DNA of 8,722 bases from Spirochaetaceae bacterium (GCA_031280455.1 JAITGR010000152.1:1-8722), one strand, 5' to 3'; positions 1 through 5,879 are shown, counted from the stretch's first letter. Program-made: numbers and translations. The notes: generated from the letters alone by a model not told the origin.

Positions 1-204
1 GCCGCCCGCGGCGGCGGCTTTGGCGCGCGTTGTCAACAAAAGCGCGCTGCCGTCCGCGTCTATAAAAGGAAAAACCGCGTCTGTTTTTTCCGCGCAGCCG
101 GAACAGAGCGCCCAGGCGAGCATCAGCAGAGCGCCACATATTCCCGCCGTGGCCGCGCGCGGGAGGCCGCCGCCGCGCGAATACCGCGGTTTTGCCTGCC
201 TCAT
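1..204 (-). CDS. Lipoprotein, N-terminal part only (3' end beyond window)
   Basis: The reading frame is open for 68 codons from an ATG at 204 down to base 1. The protein starts with a basic stretch ([10 protein letters not shown]), followed by a hydrophobic core at about residues 18-34 and LCSGC at 33-37. This is a likely lipoprotein signal with Cys37 as the lipidated residue; the box is not perfectly canonical because Cys34 sits at -3. The mature part begins [20 protein letters not shown]. The D-A-x-G-x4-L pattern followed by an Arg faintly resembles the first strand of periplasmic binding proteins of iron-siderophore or cobalamin ABC transporters, but too little is present to assign a function. 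The ATG overlaps the deoD stop as ATGA (201-204), so it is probably translated by coupling to deoD. There is no separate promoter or clear ribosome binding site. Confidence 0.7.
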   Translation of the reverse strand, partial: MRQAKPRYSRGGGLPRAATAGICGALLMLAWALCSGCAEKTDAVFPFIDADGSALLLTTRAKAAAAGG

Positions 205-902
205 AAAATTGTTTCCAGCGCGACTTCCATCATGTGCGCGAAACTGGTTTCCCGTTCCTCGCTCGTTGTCGATTCGCCGGTAAGTATGCTGTCGCTTATT
301 GTCAGTATCGAAAGCGCCTGTCTGCCGTGTTTGGCCGCCAGCGTGTACAGTTCCGCCGTCTCCATGTCTATAGCCAGCACGCCAAAACGCGCCCAGAGTT
401 TCCAGTCGTCGTCGTGGTCGTTATAAAAAACATCGCTGGTAAACACGGAACCGGGACGCGCCTTAATGCCGCGTTCTTCGGCAAGGTGGTAGGCCTTGTG
501 CAGCAGCGCGAAATCGGCCGCCGGCGCAAAACTTTTCCCGCCAAACCGCAGGGTATTCGCGCCGGAATCGGTGCAGGCGCTGGTGGCAAGAACGAGGTCG
601 CGCACTTTAACATCGGTCTGTACCGAACCGGCCGTGCCTATGCGTATGGCTTTTTGAATGCCGTAGTCGGCGAATAGTTCGGTAACGTATATGGAAAGCG
701 AAGGCACGCCCATGCCCGTTCCCTGAACGGAAACTCGCTCGCCTTTGTAAAGGCCGGTAAAACCGAGCATATTTCGCACGGTGCTGTAGCAGCGCGCGTC
801 CTGTAAAAAGTTTTCCGCGATAAATTTCGCGCGCAACGGGTCGCCGGGCAAAAGCACCAGCGGGGCTATATCGCCGTTTTTCGCGGCTATGTGTATAGAC
901 AT
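201..902 (-). CDS. deoD: Purine nucleoside phosphorylase, DeoD type
   Basis: This cytoplasmic enzyme splits purine (deoxy)nucleosides with phosphate to give the base and (deoxy)ribose-1-phosphate, for purine salvage. The 233-aa length is close to the usual 235-239. Residues matching the known E. coli DeoD active site are His4, GDPLRAK with Arg24 (20-26), Arg43, Arg87 in IRIGT, Met180-Glu181 in DMETAE, Asp204 in ISDSILTGE and Arg217. Thr90 replaces the E. coli Ser90, as in Bacillus-type DeoD. Asp179 replaces the usual Glu in the xEMEx motif, a conservative change. The start at 902 is supported by GGAG seven bases upstream and by alignment of the N-terminal His4. A strong promoter lies at 954-982. 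The stop overlaps the next start (ATGA), so a downstream lipoprotein is co-translated. The nucleoside-cleavage role is known for the family; preference for 6-amino or 6-oxo purines cannot be decided from sequence. Confidence 0.95.
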   Translation of the reverse strand: MSIHIAAKNGDIAPLVLLPGDPLRAKFIAENFLQDARCYSTVRNMLGFTGLYKGERVSVQGTGMGVPSLSIYVTELFADYGIQKAIRIGTAGSVQTDVKVRDLVLATSACTDSGANTLRFGGKSFAPAADFALLHKAYHLAEERGIKARPGSVFTSDVFYNDHDDDWKLWARFGVLAIDMETAELYTLAAKHGRQALSILTISDSILTGESTTSEERETSFAHMMEVALETIL

Positions 903-953
903 GGCAATCTCCTTCAGCCTGTTTCAAAAAGATATTTCCAAAACGGCTACCGT

Positions 954-982
954 ATTCTAGCGCGGCGGGGCGAAAACGTCAA
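954..982 (-). promoter_or_regulatory. Sigma-70-type promoter of deoD
   Basis: On the minus strand TTGACG (977-982) and TAGAAT (954-959) are separated by exactly 17 bases. Each hexamer differs from consensus at one position. Transcription should begin near 947, leaving a leader of about 45 nt before the deoD ATG at 902, with GGAG as the ribosome binding site. Confidence 0.75.
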
Positions 983-1101
983 GATTTTGGGACACGCGCG
1001 GTTGAAATCGGGCAGGGCGGGGACTTGCCATAAAATATCGCTTTCTGGTAAGGTTACAATACCGTTATTTGAGACTGTTGATGTCGAAAGCAGTCTATTA
1101 T

Positions 1102-1174
1102 GCCCTTGTAGCTCAGTCGGTAGAGCGTATCCATGGTAAGGATAAGGTCACCAGTTCGATTCTGGTCGAGGGCT
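1102..1174 (+). tRNA. tRNA-Thr (anticodon GGT)
   Basis: A full cloverleaf of 73 nt is present. The acceptor is GCCCTTG/CGAGGGC with one T-G pair, the D stem is GCTC/GAGC, the anticodon stem is TATCC/GGATA with loop ATGGTAA, the variable loop is AGGTC, and the T stem is ACCAG/CTGGT with TTCGATT. Anticodon GGT reads ACC and ACU threonine codons. The discriminator base is T and no CCA is encoded, so the tail must be added enzymatically. Position 32 is A, opposite A38, which is uncommon because a pyrimidine is usual at 32. It is the first gene of the secE-nusG-ribosomal block and lies 20 bases before rpmG, so it must be cut from a joint transcript. Confidence 0.95.
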
Positions 1175-1194
1175 GCAATGATAAGGAGCAAGAT

Positions 1195-1368
1195 GTGGCA
1201 AGTAAAAAAACAGCGGTAGAGCTTATCGCCCTACAGTGTGGTGAATGCAAGCGTAAAAACTATACAACCCAGAAAAACCGGCGCAACACCCAGGAAAAAC
1301 TGGAGTTTATGAAGTATTGTCCTTTTGACCGCAAGCATACGCTGCACAAGGAAACAAAAATAAAATAA
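1195..1368 (+). CDS. rpmG: 50S ribosomal protein L33
   Basis: This small protein of the large ribosomal subunit sits near the E site. From the GTG at 1195 the product is 57 aa: [19 protein letters not shown]..., then [23 protein letters not shown] and the C-terminus [10 protein letters not shown], all typical of L33. The GTG start is chosen because AAGGAG (1183-1188) lies six bases upstream and because longer versions would run into tRNA-Thr. Cys15, Cys18 and Cys42 correspond to zinc-ribbon ligands, but the fourth position is not Cys (CPFD at 42-45), so zinc binding may be weakened or lost. The gene lies between tRNA-Thr and tRNA-Trp, an order common in bacteria. A short hairpin follows the stop. 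Confidence 0.93.
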   Translation: MASKKTAVELIALQCGECKRKNYTTQKNRRNTQEKLEFMKYCPFDRKHTLHKETKIK

Positions 1369-1392
1369 GGCCGGTTCCGCGAACAAGGGCCT
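1368..1392 (+). other. Hairpin between rpmG and tRNA-Trp
   Basis: AGGCC (1368-1372) can pair with GGCCT (1388-1392), and inside it GTTC (1374-1377) pairs with GAAC (1381-1384) around a CGC loop. No T-run follows, so a terminator is unlikely. A mark for RNA processing between the mRNA and the tRNA is a reasonable inference. Confidence 0.4.
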
Positions 1393-1397
1393 AAAAG

Positions 1398-1450
<53 letters not shown>

Positions 1451-1470
<20 letters not shown>

Positions 1471-1494
1471 GATATTGAGGCAGTAGGTTTCGAA
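1451..1494 (+). repeat. 16-bp perfect inverted repeat overlapping the tRNA-Trp 3' half
   Basis: TTCGAAACCTACTGCC (1451-1466, T loop, T stem and acceptor of the tRNA) is followed after 12 bases by its exact reverse complement GGCAGTAGGTTTCGAA (1479-1494). In the transcript this hairpin would compete with the T arm and acceptor of the tRNA. Confidence 0.9.
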
Positions 1495-1623
1495 GGGTTT
1501 TGCCCGCCGCGTCAGCGGAAAAGCCGCCATGGATGGCGGCGGAAGGGCAAAACCCCGGCCTGGAGCGGAAAAACAGGATGTTTTTACGCGGAAGGGAAAC
1601 CTACTGCCCCTGGATATTGAGGC
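1455..1623. repeat. 27-bp direct repeat of the tRNA-Trp 3' end bracketing a palindromic element
   Basis: Bases 1455-1481 (from the T loop through GGATATTGAGGC) recur exactly at 1597-1623, 142 bases downstream. Between the copies lies a nested set of inverted repeats. GGCAGTAGGTTT (1479-1490) is the inverse of 1597-1608. GGGTTTTGCCC (1495-1505) is the inverse of GGGCAAAACCC (1545-1555). Inside this arm are a small CCGC/GCGG hairpin (1507-1518) and the palindrome GCCGCCATGGATGGCGGC (1523-1540). To the right is AAAAACA/TGTTTTT (1569-1585). The octamer CGGAAGGG occurs at 1540-1547 and 1589-1596. The whole may be a REP/MITE-like insertion or a repair product. It carries no ORF and fills the gap before secE. 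Confidence 0.8.
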
Positions 1624-1655
1624 TTTGCCCGCCGGAATAATTGAAGAGGTGTGTT

Positions 1656-1835
1656 TTGAAAAAGATAGTGCAGTTTATTAAAGAGTCCCACGCCGAGTTG
1701 CGAAAAGTAATCTGGCCCAGCCTTGATGATGTAATCAGCTCGGTAAAAGTGGTAATCATTTCTACTATTATAATAGCCGCCGTGCTCGGCGTTGTCGATG
1801 TATTGCTTTTGCTGGGCGTACAGACGGTTTTTTAA
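1656..1835 (+). CDS. secE: Protein translocase subunit SecE
   Basis: This is the small essential subunit of the SecYEG channel in the inner membrane. The product is 59 aa, the short single-span form of SecE. The cytoplasmic amphipathic segment carries the hallmark ELRKVIWPS (14-22), followed by one transmembrane helix at about 31-55. Start choice: the TTG at 1656 gives MKKIVQFIKE and has AGAGG (1645-1649) upstream at a sensible distance. An in-frame TTG at 1641 would include the ribosome-binding sequence and add five residues not expected in the family. There is no ATG near, so a TTG start is likely. nusG starts 10 bases after the stop. The repeat region after tRNA-Trp ends only about 30 bases before the start and may influence expression. 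Confidence 0.92.
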   Translation: MKKIVQFIKESHAELRKVIWPSLDDVISSVKVVIISTIIIAAVLGVVDVLLLLGVQTVF

Positions 1836-1845
1836 GCGGGATTTT

Positions 1846-2403
1846 ATGGCAGCAGCGTGGTATGTATTGCAAGTTTACTCAAACAAGGAACGAAAAGTCC
1901 AAAAACTCATCCAGCAGAAAATCGACAGCGGCGCGCTTTCGAAAGAGATAGTTCAGGACATAAAACTGCCCATAGAGGATGTAACCGAGGTAAAAGACGG
2001 AAAAAAACGCACATTCAAAAAAATATTTTTGCCCGGGTATGTTTTGGTTGAAATTGACATGCCGGAGCGCAACTGGGAAGCGACGTGCTCCACCATGATT
2101 AAAATTGAAGGCGTAAGCGGCTTTGTCAGCACAAAACACAACGTGCGCCCAAACCCGCTCAGCTCTGACGAGGCGCGTACCATTTTACAGCGTTCAGGCG
2201 AAATAAAAGGCGAAAAGCCGGTGCGCTCGCGCCAGACCTTCGCGCCCGGGGAGCAGGTAAAAATAACCGACGGGCCGTTCGAGTCGTTCACCGGCACCAT
2301 CGACGAAGTGAACACCGAAAAAAACAAACTCAAGGTGATGGTCGGCATTTTCGGCAGAAACACCTCGGTAGAAGTGGATATTGTGCAGGTCGAAAAAATA
2401 TAG
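1846..2403 (+). CDS. nusG: Transcription termination/antitermination factor NusG
   Basis: NusG binds RNA polymerase, raises processivity and links it to Rho or the ribosome (known for the family). The 185-aa product has the N-terminal NGN domain from AAWYVLQVYSNKE, with FLPGYVLVEI at 61-70, and a C-terminal KOW domain from FAPGEQVKITDGPF (132-145) through VEVDIVQVEKI at the end. The KOW motif residues are intact. The ATG at 1846 is chosen because the product then begins with the usual short tail before WYV. The upstream Shine-Dalgarno is weak (GCGGGA), which suggests coupling to secE ten bases before. A longer frame from 1792 overlaps secE and is not needed. After the stop, a weak TTCCC/GGGAA hairpin and an IS-end hairpin separate it from rplK. 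Confidence 0.96.
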   Translation: MAAAWYVLQVYSNKERKVQKLIQQKIDSGALSKEIVQDIKLPIEDVTEVKDGKKRTFKKIFLPGYVLVEIDMPERNWEATCSTMIKIEGVSGFVSTKHNVRPNPLSSDEARTILQRSGEIKGEKPVRSRQTFAPGEQVKITDGPFESFTGTIDEVNTEKNKLKVMVGIFGRNTSVEVDIVQVEKI

Positions 2404-2436
2404 CCGTTCCCTGCCGGGGAAGGCGGCCTGCGTAAA

Positions 2437-2483
2437 AATAGAGGCTGTCGCAAAAGTAACCGACTTTTGCAACAGGCTCAATA
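2437..2483. mobile_element. Hairpin of two IS-like ends with 4-bp flanking repeat
   Basis: GAGGCTGTCGCAAAAGT (2441-2457) and ACTTTTGCAACAGGCTC (2463-2479) are inverted copies, matching at 15 of 17 positions, with only AACCG between them. The same four bases, AATA, flank both sides (2437-2440 and 2480-2483), as a target-site duplication would. The ends resemble IS5/IS1182-type terminal repeats by general form. They share GAGCCTGTT with the ends of the element at 4353-4532. No transposase is present; it is best seen as a minimal remnant or a very small MITE. Confidence 0.6.
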
Positions 2484-2490
2484 TAAAGCG

Positions 2491-2517
2491 CGCGCCATGC
2501 GGTAACCCCGCGGCGCG
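2491..2517 (+). other. GC-rich hairpin at the start of the rplK leader
   Basis: CGCGCC (2491-2496) pairs with GGCGCG (2512-2517), and GCGG (2499-2502) with CCGC (2508-2511), leaving a small AT bulge and the loop TAACC. No T-run follows, so it is probably part of the leader fold rather than a terminator. Confidence 0.4.
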
Positions 2518-2606
2518 TTGTGGGAGGACGGCCCCAGGGAAGTGCTGATTAGATTCGATTTAATCAGCGGTGCCCCAGGCGGCTGTTCGTTACAACCACA
2601 AAGGAG
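2518..2606 (+). promoter_or_regulatory. Probable ribosomal protein L1-binding leader of rplK-rplA
   Basis: TTGTGG (2518-2523) pairs with CCACAA (2596-2601), and ACGGCC (2528-2533) pairs with GGCTGT (2581-2586). Between them is an asymmetric internal loop, GAGG on one side and TCGTTACAA on the other. The strand GTGGGAGG and the returning strand ending in ACCAC match the L1-binding helix of 23S rRNA, where L1 is known to bind and which its mRNA targets mimic. A third hairpin, GCTGATTA/TAATCAGC (2544-2551/2561-2568), caps the structure. The closing strand touches the Shine-Dalgarno AAGGAG (2601-2606), so bound L1 would block rplK initiation. Inferred from sequence; not tested. Confidence 0.7.
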
Positions 2607-2611
2607 ATCAA

Positions 2612-3043
2612 ATGGCAAAGAAAAAAGTTGCCGCGTACATCAAACTCCAGTGCCCCGCGGGAAGCGCAACCCCCGCGCCGCCGGTCGGCCCCGCGCTCGG
2701 CCCGCACGGAGTAAGCGCTCCACAGTTTGTCCAGCAGTTTAACGACCGGACAAAAACGATGGAGAAGGGGCTTGTCATACCCGTTGTTATTACGGTGTAC
2801 CAAGACAAGTCGTTTACATTCATCCTCAAAACGCCGCCGGCCGCGGTGCTGATAAAAAAGGCACTTGGGCTGGAAAAAGGGTCGGCGCAGTCGCACAAAG
2901 TGAAGGTCGGCGCCATTTCCAGGGTGAAGCTGGAAGAAATCGCCAAACTGAAGCAGCCCGACCTTTCGGCTGTCGATTTGGCCGGCGCGGTAAAAATTAT
3001 CGCGGGGACGGCGCGTTCCATGGGCGTTGAGGTGGAAAAATGA
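2612..3043 (+). CDS. rplK: 50S ribosomal protein L11
   Basis: L11 forms the GTPase-associated centre base with 23S rRNA and supports factor binding and the stringent response. The 143-aa product has the normal length. The N-terminal domain carries the proline-rich [10 protein letters not shown] (21-30) and HGVSAPQF (32-39). The C-terminal RNA-binding domain starts near [14 protein letters not shown] (74-87). Pro31 follows LG where Gln or Arg is more usual. The ATG at 2612 has AAGGAG five bases upstream; an upstream in-frame start would lie inside the structured leader and is rejected. The stop overlaps the rplA start as ATGA, so L11 and L1 are coupled. That fits autoregulation by L1 through the leader just before this gene. 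Confidence 0.97.
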   Translation: MAKKKVAAYIKLQCPAGSATPAPPVGPALGPHGVSAPQFVQQFNDRTKTMEKGLVIPVVITVYQDKSFTFILKTPPAAVLIKKALGLEKGSAQSHKVKVGAISRVKLEEIAKLKQPDLSAVDLAGAVKIIAGTARSMGVEVEK

Positions 3044-3714
3044 AGCATGGAAAAAAATACCGCGAGGCGATAAAAAAAGTTGACGCGGCGGCTGTTTTAG
3101 AAGTAAAGCCGGCATGCGAGCTGGTAAAGAGCCTTAGTTTTGTCAAGTTTGACGAGACCGTCGATTTGTCGGTCAAGCTGAATTTGAAAAAAAGCCAGTC
3201 GGTGCGGGACACGGTTGTGCTGCCGCATCAGTTCCGGGGCGAAAAGCGCGTGCTGGTATTCTGCCCGCCGGAGCGTGAAAAAGAGGCTCAGGAAGCGGGC
3301 GCGGCGTTCGCCGGTTCTTCGGACTTGGTGGAAAAAATCAAGGGCGGCTGGCTGGATTTTGACGTCGCCGTCGCCACGCCGGATATGATGAAGGACGTCG
3401 GCAAGCTGGGTATGGTGCTGGGGCGCAAGGGGCTCATGCCGAACCCGAAAACCGGCACGGTAACCAACGACCTAAAAGGCGCGCTTTCCGAGTTGAAAAA
3501 GGGGCGGGTGGAATTCCGCGCTGATAAAACCGGCGTTATTCACCTGGCGGTCGGCAAGGTGTCCATGGACACGGACAAAATCGCCGAAAACATTTCAGTT
3601 GTGGTCGCGGAAGTGAAGCGTAAAAAACCTGCCGACGCGAAAGGCGATTTTGTGCAGAGTGTTTCAATCTCGTCGAGCATGGGGCCGGGCGTATGGGTCG
3701 CCTGCAAGGATTAA
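3040..3714 (+). CDS. rplA: 50S ribosomal protein L1
   Basis: L1 forms the mobile stalk next to the E site and acts as a translational repressor of its own operon in many bacteria. The product is 224 aa, slightly shorter than the usual 229-235. Recognisable segments are the N-terminal [26 protein letters not shown] (56-63), [34 protein letters not shown] and the C-terminal [14 protein letters not shown]. The start overlaps the rplK stop by four bases, and GAGGTGGA inside rplK serves as the ribosome binding site. rplJ follows after 13 bases, which leaves no room for an L10 leader. Confidence 0.97.
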   Translation: MKHGKKYREAIKKVDAAAVLEVKPACELVKSLSFVKFDETVDLSVKLNLKKSQSVRDTVVLPHQFRGEKRVLVFCPPEREKEAQEAGAAFAGSSDLVEKIKGGWLDFDVAVATPDMMKDVGKLGMVLGRKGLMPNPKTGTVTNDLKGALSELKKGRVEFRADKTGVIHLAVGKVSMDTDKIAENISVVVAEVKRKKPADAKGDFVQSVSISSSMGPGVWVACKD

Positions 3715-3727
3715 GGGAGCGTATAAC

Positions 3728-4276
3728 ATGGCAATAGTAGCGAAGAATTTACAGGAAGCGAAAGTTACCGCTATTGGGGAAGTTAAAGCGGCTTTTCAGA
3801 CGGGCGGCGCGCCGGATTTTATTTTTACCGAATATCGCGGGCTTAGCGTGGAGCAGATAACGGCGCTGCGTAAGCAGCTGCGCGAAAAAGAGGCGCTGTA
3901 CAAAGTGGTAAAAAACAATTTTGCCCGCATCGCGTTTCAGGAACTGGCCGCGCCAGACGTTTCGCAGTACCTTACCGGCCCAACCGCGATAGCGATTACG
4001 CCGAAAGATTCTAACGAAGTCGCAAAACTTCTTTTGGACTTTGCGAAGGAAGCGCCGGTTTTGCGGGTAAAGGGCGGCGTTGTAGCCGGCTCGGTGTACG
4101 ACGCGCAGCAAATCGAGATGTTTTCCAAACTGCCCGGCAAAAATCAGCTTATCGCTATGCTTATGTCGGTCATCAACGCGCCGGCGCGCAATGTGGCCGC
4201 CGCGCTCAATGACGTACCGGCGCGGCTGGTGCGGACGGTAAAGGCAGTGGCCGACAAAAAAGCGGCGGGCGCTTAA
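3728..4276 (+). CDS. rplJ: 50S ribosomal protein L10
   Basis: L10 anchors the L7/L12 dimers to the ribosome stalk. The 182-aa product includes FIFTEYRGLSVEQITALRKQLRE, the KVVKNNFARIA segment that binds rRNA, LTGPTAIAI and a helical C-terminus (INAPARNVAAALNDVPARLVRTVKAV) that binds L7/L12 dimers. The ATG at 3728 has GGGAG (3715-3719) eight bases upstream; an earlier in-frame start would lie within rplA. The Lys/Ala tail is normal. Unusually, the next gene rplL is 284 bases away because a foldback element lies between them, whereas these two genes are normally close. Confidence 0.97.
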   Translation: MAIVAKNLQEAKVTAIGEVKAAFQTGGAPDFIFTEYRGLSVEQITALRKQLREKEALYKVVKNNFARIAFQELAAPDVSQYLTGPTAIAITPKDSNEVAKLLLDFAKEAPVLRVKGGVVAGSVYDAQQIEMFSKLPGKNQLIAMLMSVINAPARNVAAALNDVPARLVRTVKAVADKKAAGA

Positions 4277-4349
4277 ATGGAATGTTCCGTCAGGCTTCGG
4301 TTGCTGCCGTTCCTGTCGGTTAATTAAAGCTGTCCGCGTGTGCGGGCGG

Positions 4350-4535
4350 TAAGAGCCTGTTCAAAATCTAGGGGTAGGCAAGATTGCAAGTATTTGGAGC
4401 GCGGAACGACGCCCAAAAACTTAAGCCATACTGGGTGTATGGCTATGTTTTTGCGCCAAGTTACGCGCCCAAAGACTGCCGCATCGCCATTGCAATGGCG
4501 CAGTTGCCGCGCATGAGTTTTTGAACAGGCTCTAA
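4350..4535. mobile_element. 180-bp MITE-like foldback element between rplJ and rplL
   Basis: GAGCCTGTTCAAAA (4353-4366) and TTTTGAACAGGCTC (4519-4532) are perfect 14-bp terminal inverted repeats. TAA lies directly outside each end (4350-4352 and 4533-4535), consistent with a 3-bp target duplication. The inside folds further: AAAAAC...GTTTTT (4415-4420/4447-4452) encloses AGCCATAC...GTATGGCT (4424-4431/4437-4444), and CGCCATTGCAATGGCG (4485-4500) is a 16-bp palindrome. No coding potential is evident. The transposase that would have moved it is not in the window. Confidence 0.75.
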
Positions 4536-4560
4536 AGCATATTTTTAAGGAGAAGATAAT

Positions 4561-4953
4561 ATGGCAGCATTAACAAAAGACCAAATTTTGGACGCGATTG
4601 CGTCAATGACGGTTTTGGAGGCTTCCGAGCTTGTAAAGGCTATGGAAGAAAAATTCGGCGTATCGGCGGCGGCCCCTGTAGCGGTGGCGGCTGTTGGAGC
4701 GGCGCCGGCGGCGGGCGGCGGCGAAGCGGCGGAGGAAAAGACCGAATTCACGGTTATTCTGAAAGCCTTCGACGACGCGAAGAAAATCGCCGTTATTAAG
4801 GAAGTGCGCGCGGCGACAGGGCTGGGGCTGAAAGAAGCGAAAGACCTGGTGGAAGGCGCGCCGAAACCGCTTAAAGAGGGCGCCAGCAAAGAGGAAGCCG
4901 AAAAAATCAAGAAAGCGGTTACCGAAGCCGGCGGCACGGTGGAAATTCAGTAG
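4561..4953 (+). CDS. rplL: 50S ribosomal protein L7/L12
   Basis: This is the multicopy stalk protein that recruits translation GTPases. The 130-aa product has an N-terminal dimerisation domain (residues 1-33, [22 protein letters not shown]), an Ala/Gly/Pro-rich hinge (about 36-56) and a C-terminal domain with [37 protein letters not shown] and [10 protein letters not shown] at the end. The ATG at 4561 has a strong AAGGAG (4547-4552) eight bases upstream. The foldback element ends about 25 bases before the start, so transcript levels or RNA processing may differ from the usual rplJL pair. rpoB, the usual next gene in spirochaetes, is absent; an exported FKBP gene follows. Confidence 0.97.
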   Translation: MAALTKDQILDAIASMTVLEASELVKAMEEKFGVSAAAPVAVAAVGAAPAAGGGEAAEEKTEFTVILKAFDDAKKIAVIKEVRAATGLGLKEAKDLVEGAPKPLKEGASKEEAEKIKKAVTEAGGTVEIQ

Positions 4954-4967
4954 TCGCTGTTCCACGC

Positions 4968-4999
4968 CCGGGAAGACGGCCACGCGGCTGCCTTCCCGG
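4968..4999 (+). terminator. Hairpin after rplL, possible terminator
   Basis: CCGGGAAG (4968-4975) pairs perfectly with CTTCCCGG (4992-4999), with partial pairing inside. A T-run is missing, so it may be a weak or Rho-assisted terminator, or only a 3' stabilising hairpin. Confidence 0.4.
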
Positions 5000-5019
5000 C
5001 AACACGATTCAACAAAATT

Positions 5020-5877
5020 ATGACACAACGCAAATTTTTTATGGCAGTGTTCCTGTGCGGCCTCCTTACGGGAGCGGGCGCGGAGCCGCTTGCCACACTT
5101 GACGAAGACTCCAGTTACGCCTTGGGCGCGGTTATCGGCAGCCAAATGGAAGAAATGGAGATAGCCTTTAACGAAGAGCGGTTTTCCGACGGTTTTTACG
5201 CGGCGATGAGCGGCAACAGCGAGATAAGCGCCGAAAAGGCCCTTATGCTGGTAACCGGCGCGCTCGGCGGCGGCCCGGGCGAGACGCCGGATTTGAACAA
5301 CGAGACCAGTTACGCGCTCGGCGCGGCTATCGCGCATCAGTTGATAAACGGCGGCATATCGCTCGCTTTTTCGCGCGCTCAATTTGTCAACGGCTTTATG
5401 GCCGAACGCAACGGCGCTTCGGTTATTCCGGTGGACGAAGCCGCCGAAAAACTGGAAGGGATAATCACGGCGGCCAGCGAATCGAAGGCGCGGGAAAATC
5501 TGGAAAAATCAGAGCGCTTTTTGGCCGAAAACGCGAAAAAAAGCGGCGTTAAGACGACAGCCAGCGGCTTGCAGTACGTGGTCGCGGCCAAAGGCAGCGG
5601 CAAAAAGCCCGCGAGCCAGAGCGTCGTAACGGTAAACTACGAAGGGCGGCTTGTTGACGGCACTGTTTTTGATAGCTCCTATGAACGCGGCGAGGCGGCG
5701 CAGTTTCCGCTGGAAGATGTTATTTCCGGCTGGACAGAAGGCATTCAGCTTATGAGCGTGGGCAGCAAGTTCACGTTTTACGTCCCGCCCAAATTAGGCT
5801 ATGGGGATATGTCCGGCCTGCCTATTCCGCCCAATTCCGTGCTTATTTTTGACGTTGAACTTTTAGCGATAGAATAG
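5020..5877 (+). CDS. Exported FKBP-type peptidyl-prolyl cis-trans isomerase, FkpA/Mip-like
   Basis: This enzyme speeds prolyl bond isomerisation in secreted proteins. The 285-aa product has a signal peptide (MTQRKFFMAVFLCGLL..., probable cleavage after AGA at 19-21), so it acts in the periplasm. Two related N-terminal helical units follow, SYALGAVIGSQM (32-43) and SYALGAAIAHQL (97-108). Each leads to F-x2-GF (55-59 and 122-126), as in the FKBP N-terminal dimerisation domain. A long helix (about 138-172) links to the catalytic domain from about 183 on. Pocket residues known from FKBP are all present: Tyr207, Phe217, Asp218, Phe229, Val234, Ile235, Trp238, Tyr261 and Phe277. The duplication makes it longer than typical FkpA. 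No good Shine-Dalgarno precedes the ATG; an in-frame ATG at 5041 would shorten the signal. It lies 66 bases after rplL and may be read through from it. Confidence 0.9.
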   Translation: MTQRKFFMAVFLCGLLTGAGAEPLATLDEDSSYALGAVIGSQMEEMEIAFNEERFSDGFYAAMSGNSEISAEKALMLVTGALGGGPGETPDLNNETSYALGAAIAHQLINGGISLAFSRAQFVNGFMAERNGASVIPVDEAAEKLEGIITAASESKARENLEKSERFLAENAKKSGVKTTASGLQYVVAAKGSGKKPASQSVVTVNYEGRLVDGTVFDSSYERGEAAQFPLEDVISGWTEGIQLMSVGSKFTFYVPPKLGYGDMSGLPIPPNSVLIFDVELLAIE

Positions 5878-5879
5878 AC

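Noticed and set aside
914..930. CAGCCTGTTTCAAAAAG in the deoD leader as another IS end
   Set aside because: It resembles the GAGCCTGTTCAAAA ends of the 4353-4532 element, but no inverted partner or flanking duplication is seen nearby, so chance or an old remnant cannot be told apart.
1078..1101. TTGATG...TATTAT as promoter of tRNA-Thr
   Set aside because: The spacer is only 12 bases and the -10 box touches the first base of the mature tRNA, leaving no room for a start site. A TACAAT at 1055-1060 is a better -10 but lacks a convincing -35, so no promoter is called.
1471..1655. CRISPR-like or attC-like array after tRNA-Trp
   Set aside because: There are only two direct copies with no regular spacers, and no cas or integrase gene; the structure is explained by tRNA-derived and palindromic repeats.
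1792..1845. Upstream extension of nusG
   Set aside because: The extra 18 residues overlap secE in another frame and the product from 1846 already has the normal NusG N-terminus.
3715..3727. L10 autoregulatory leader before rplJ
   Set aside because: Only 13 bases separate rplA and rplJ, enough for a ribosome binding site but not for the known L10 leader fold.
4603..5382. 259-aa open frame on the minus strand across rplL and the FKBP gene
   Set aside because: It runs antisense to two clear genes and its Arg/Phe-rich composition is typical of a shadow frame in GC-rich DNA.
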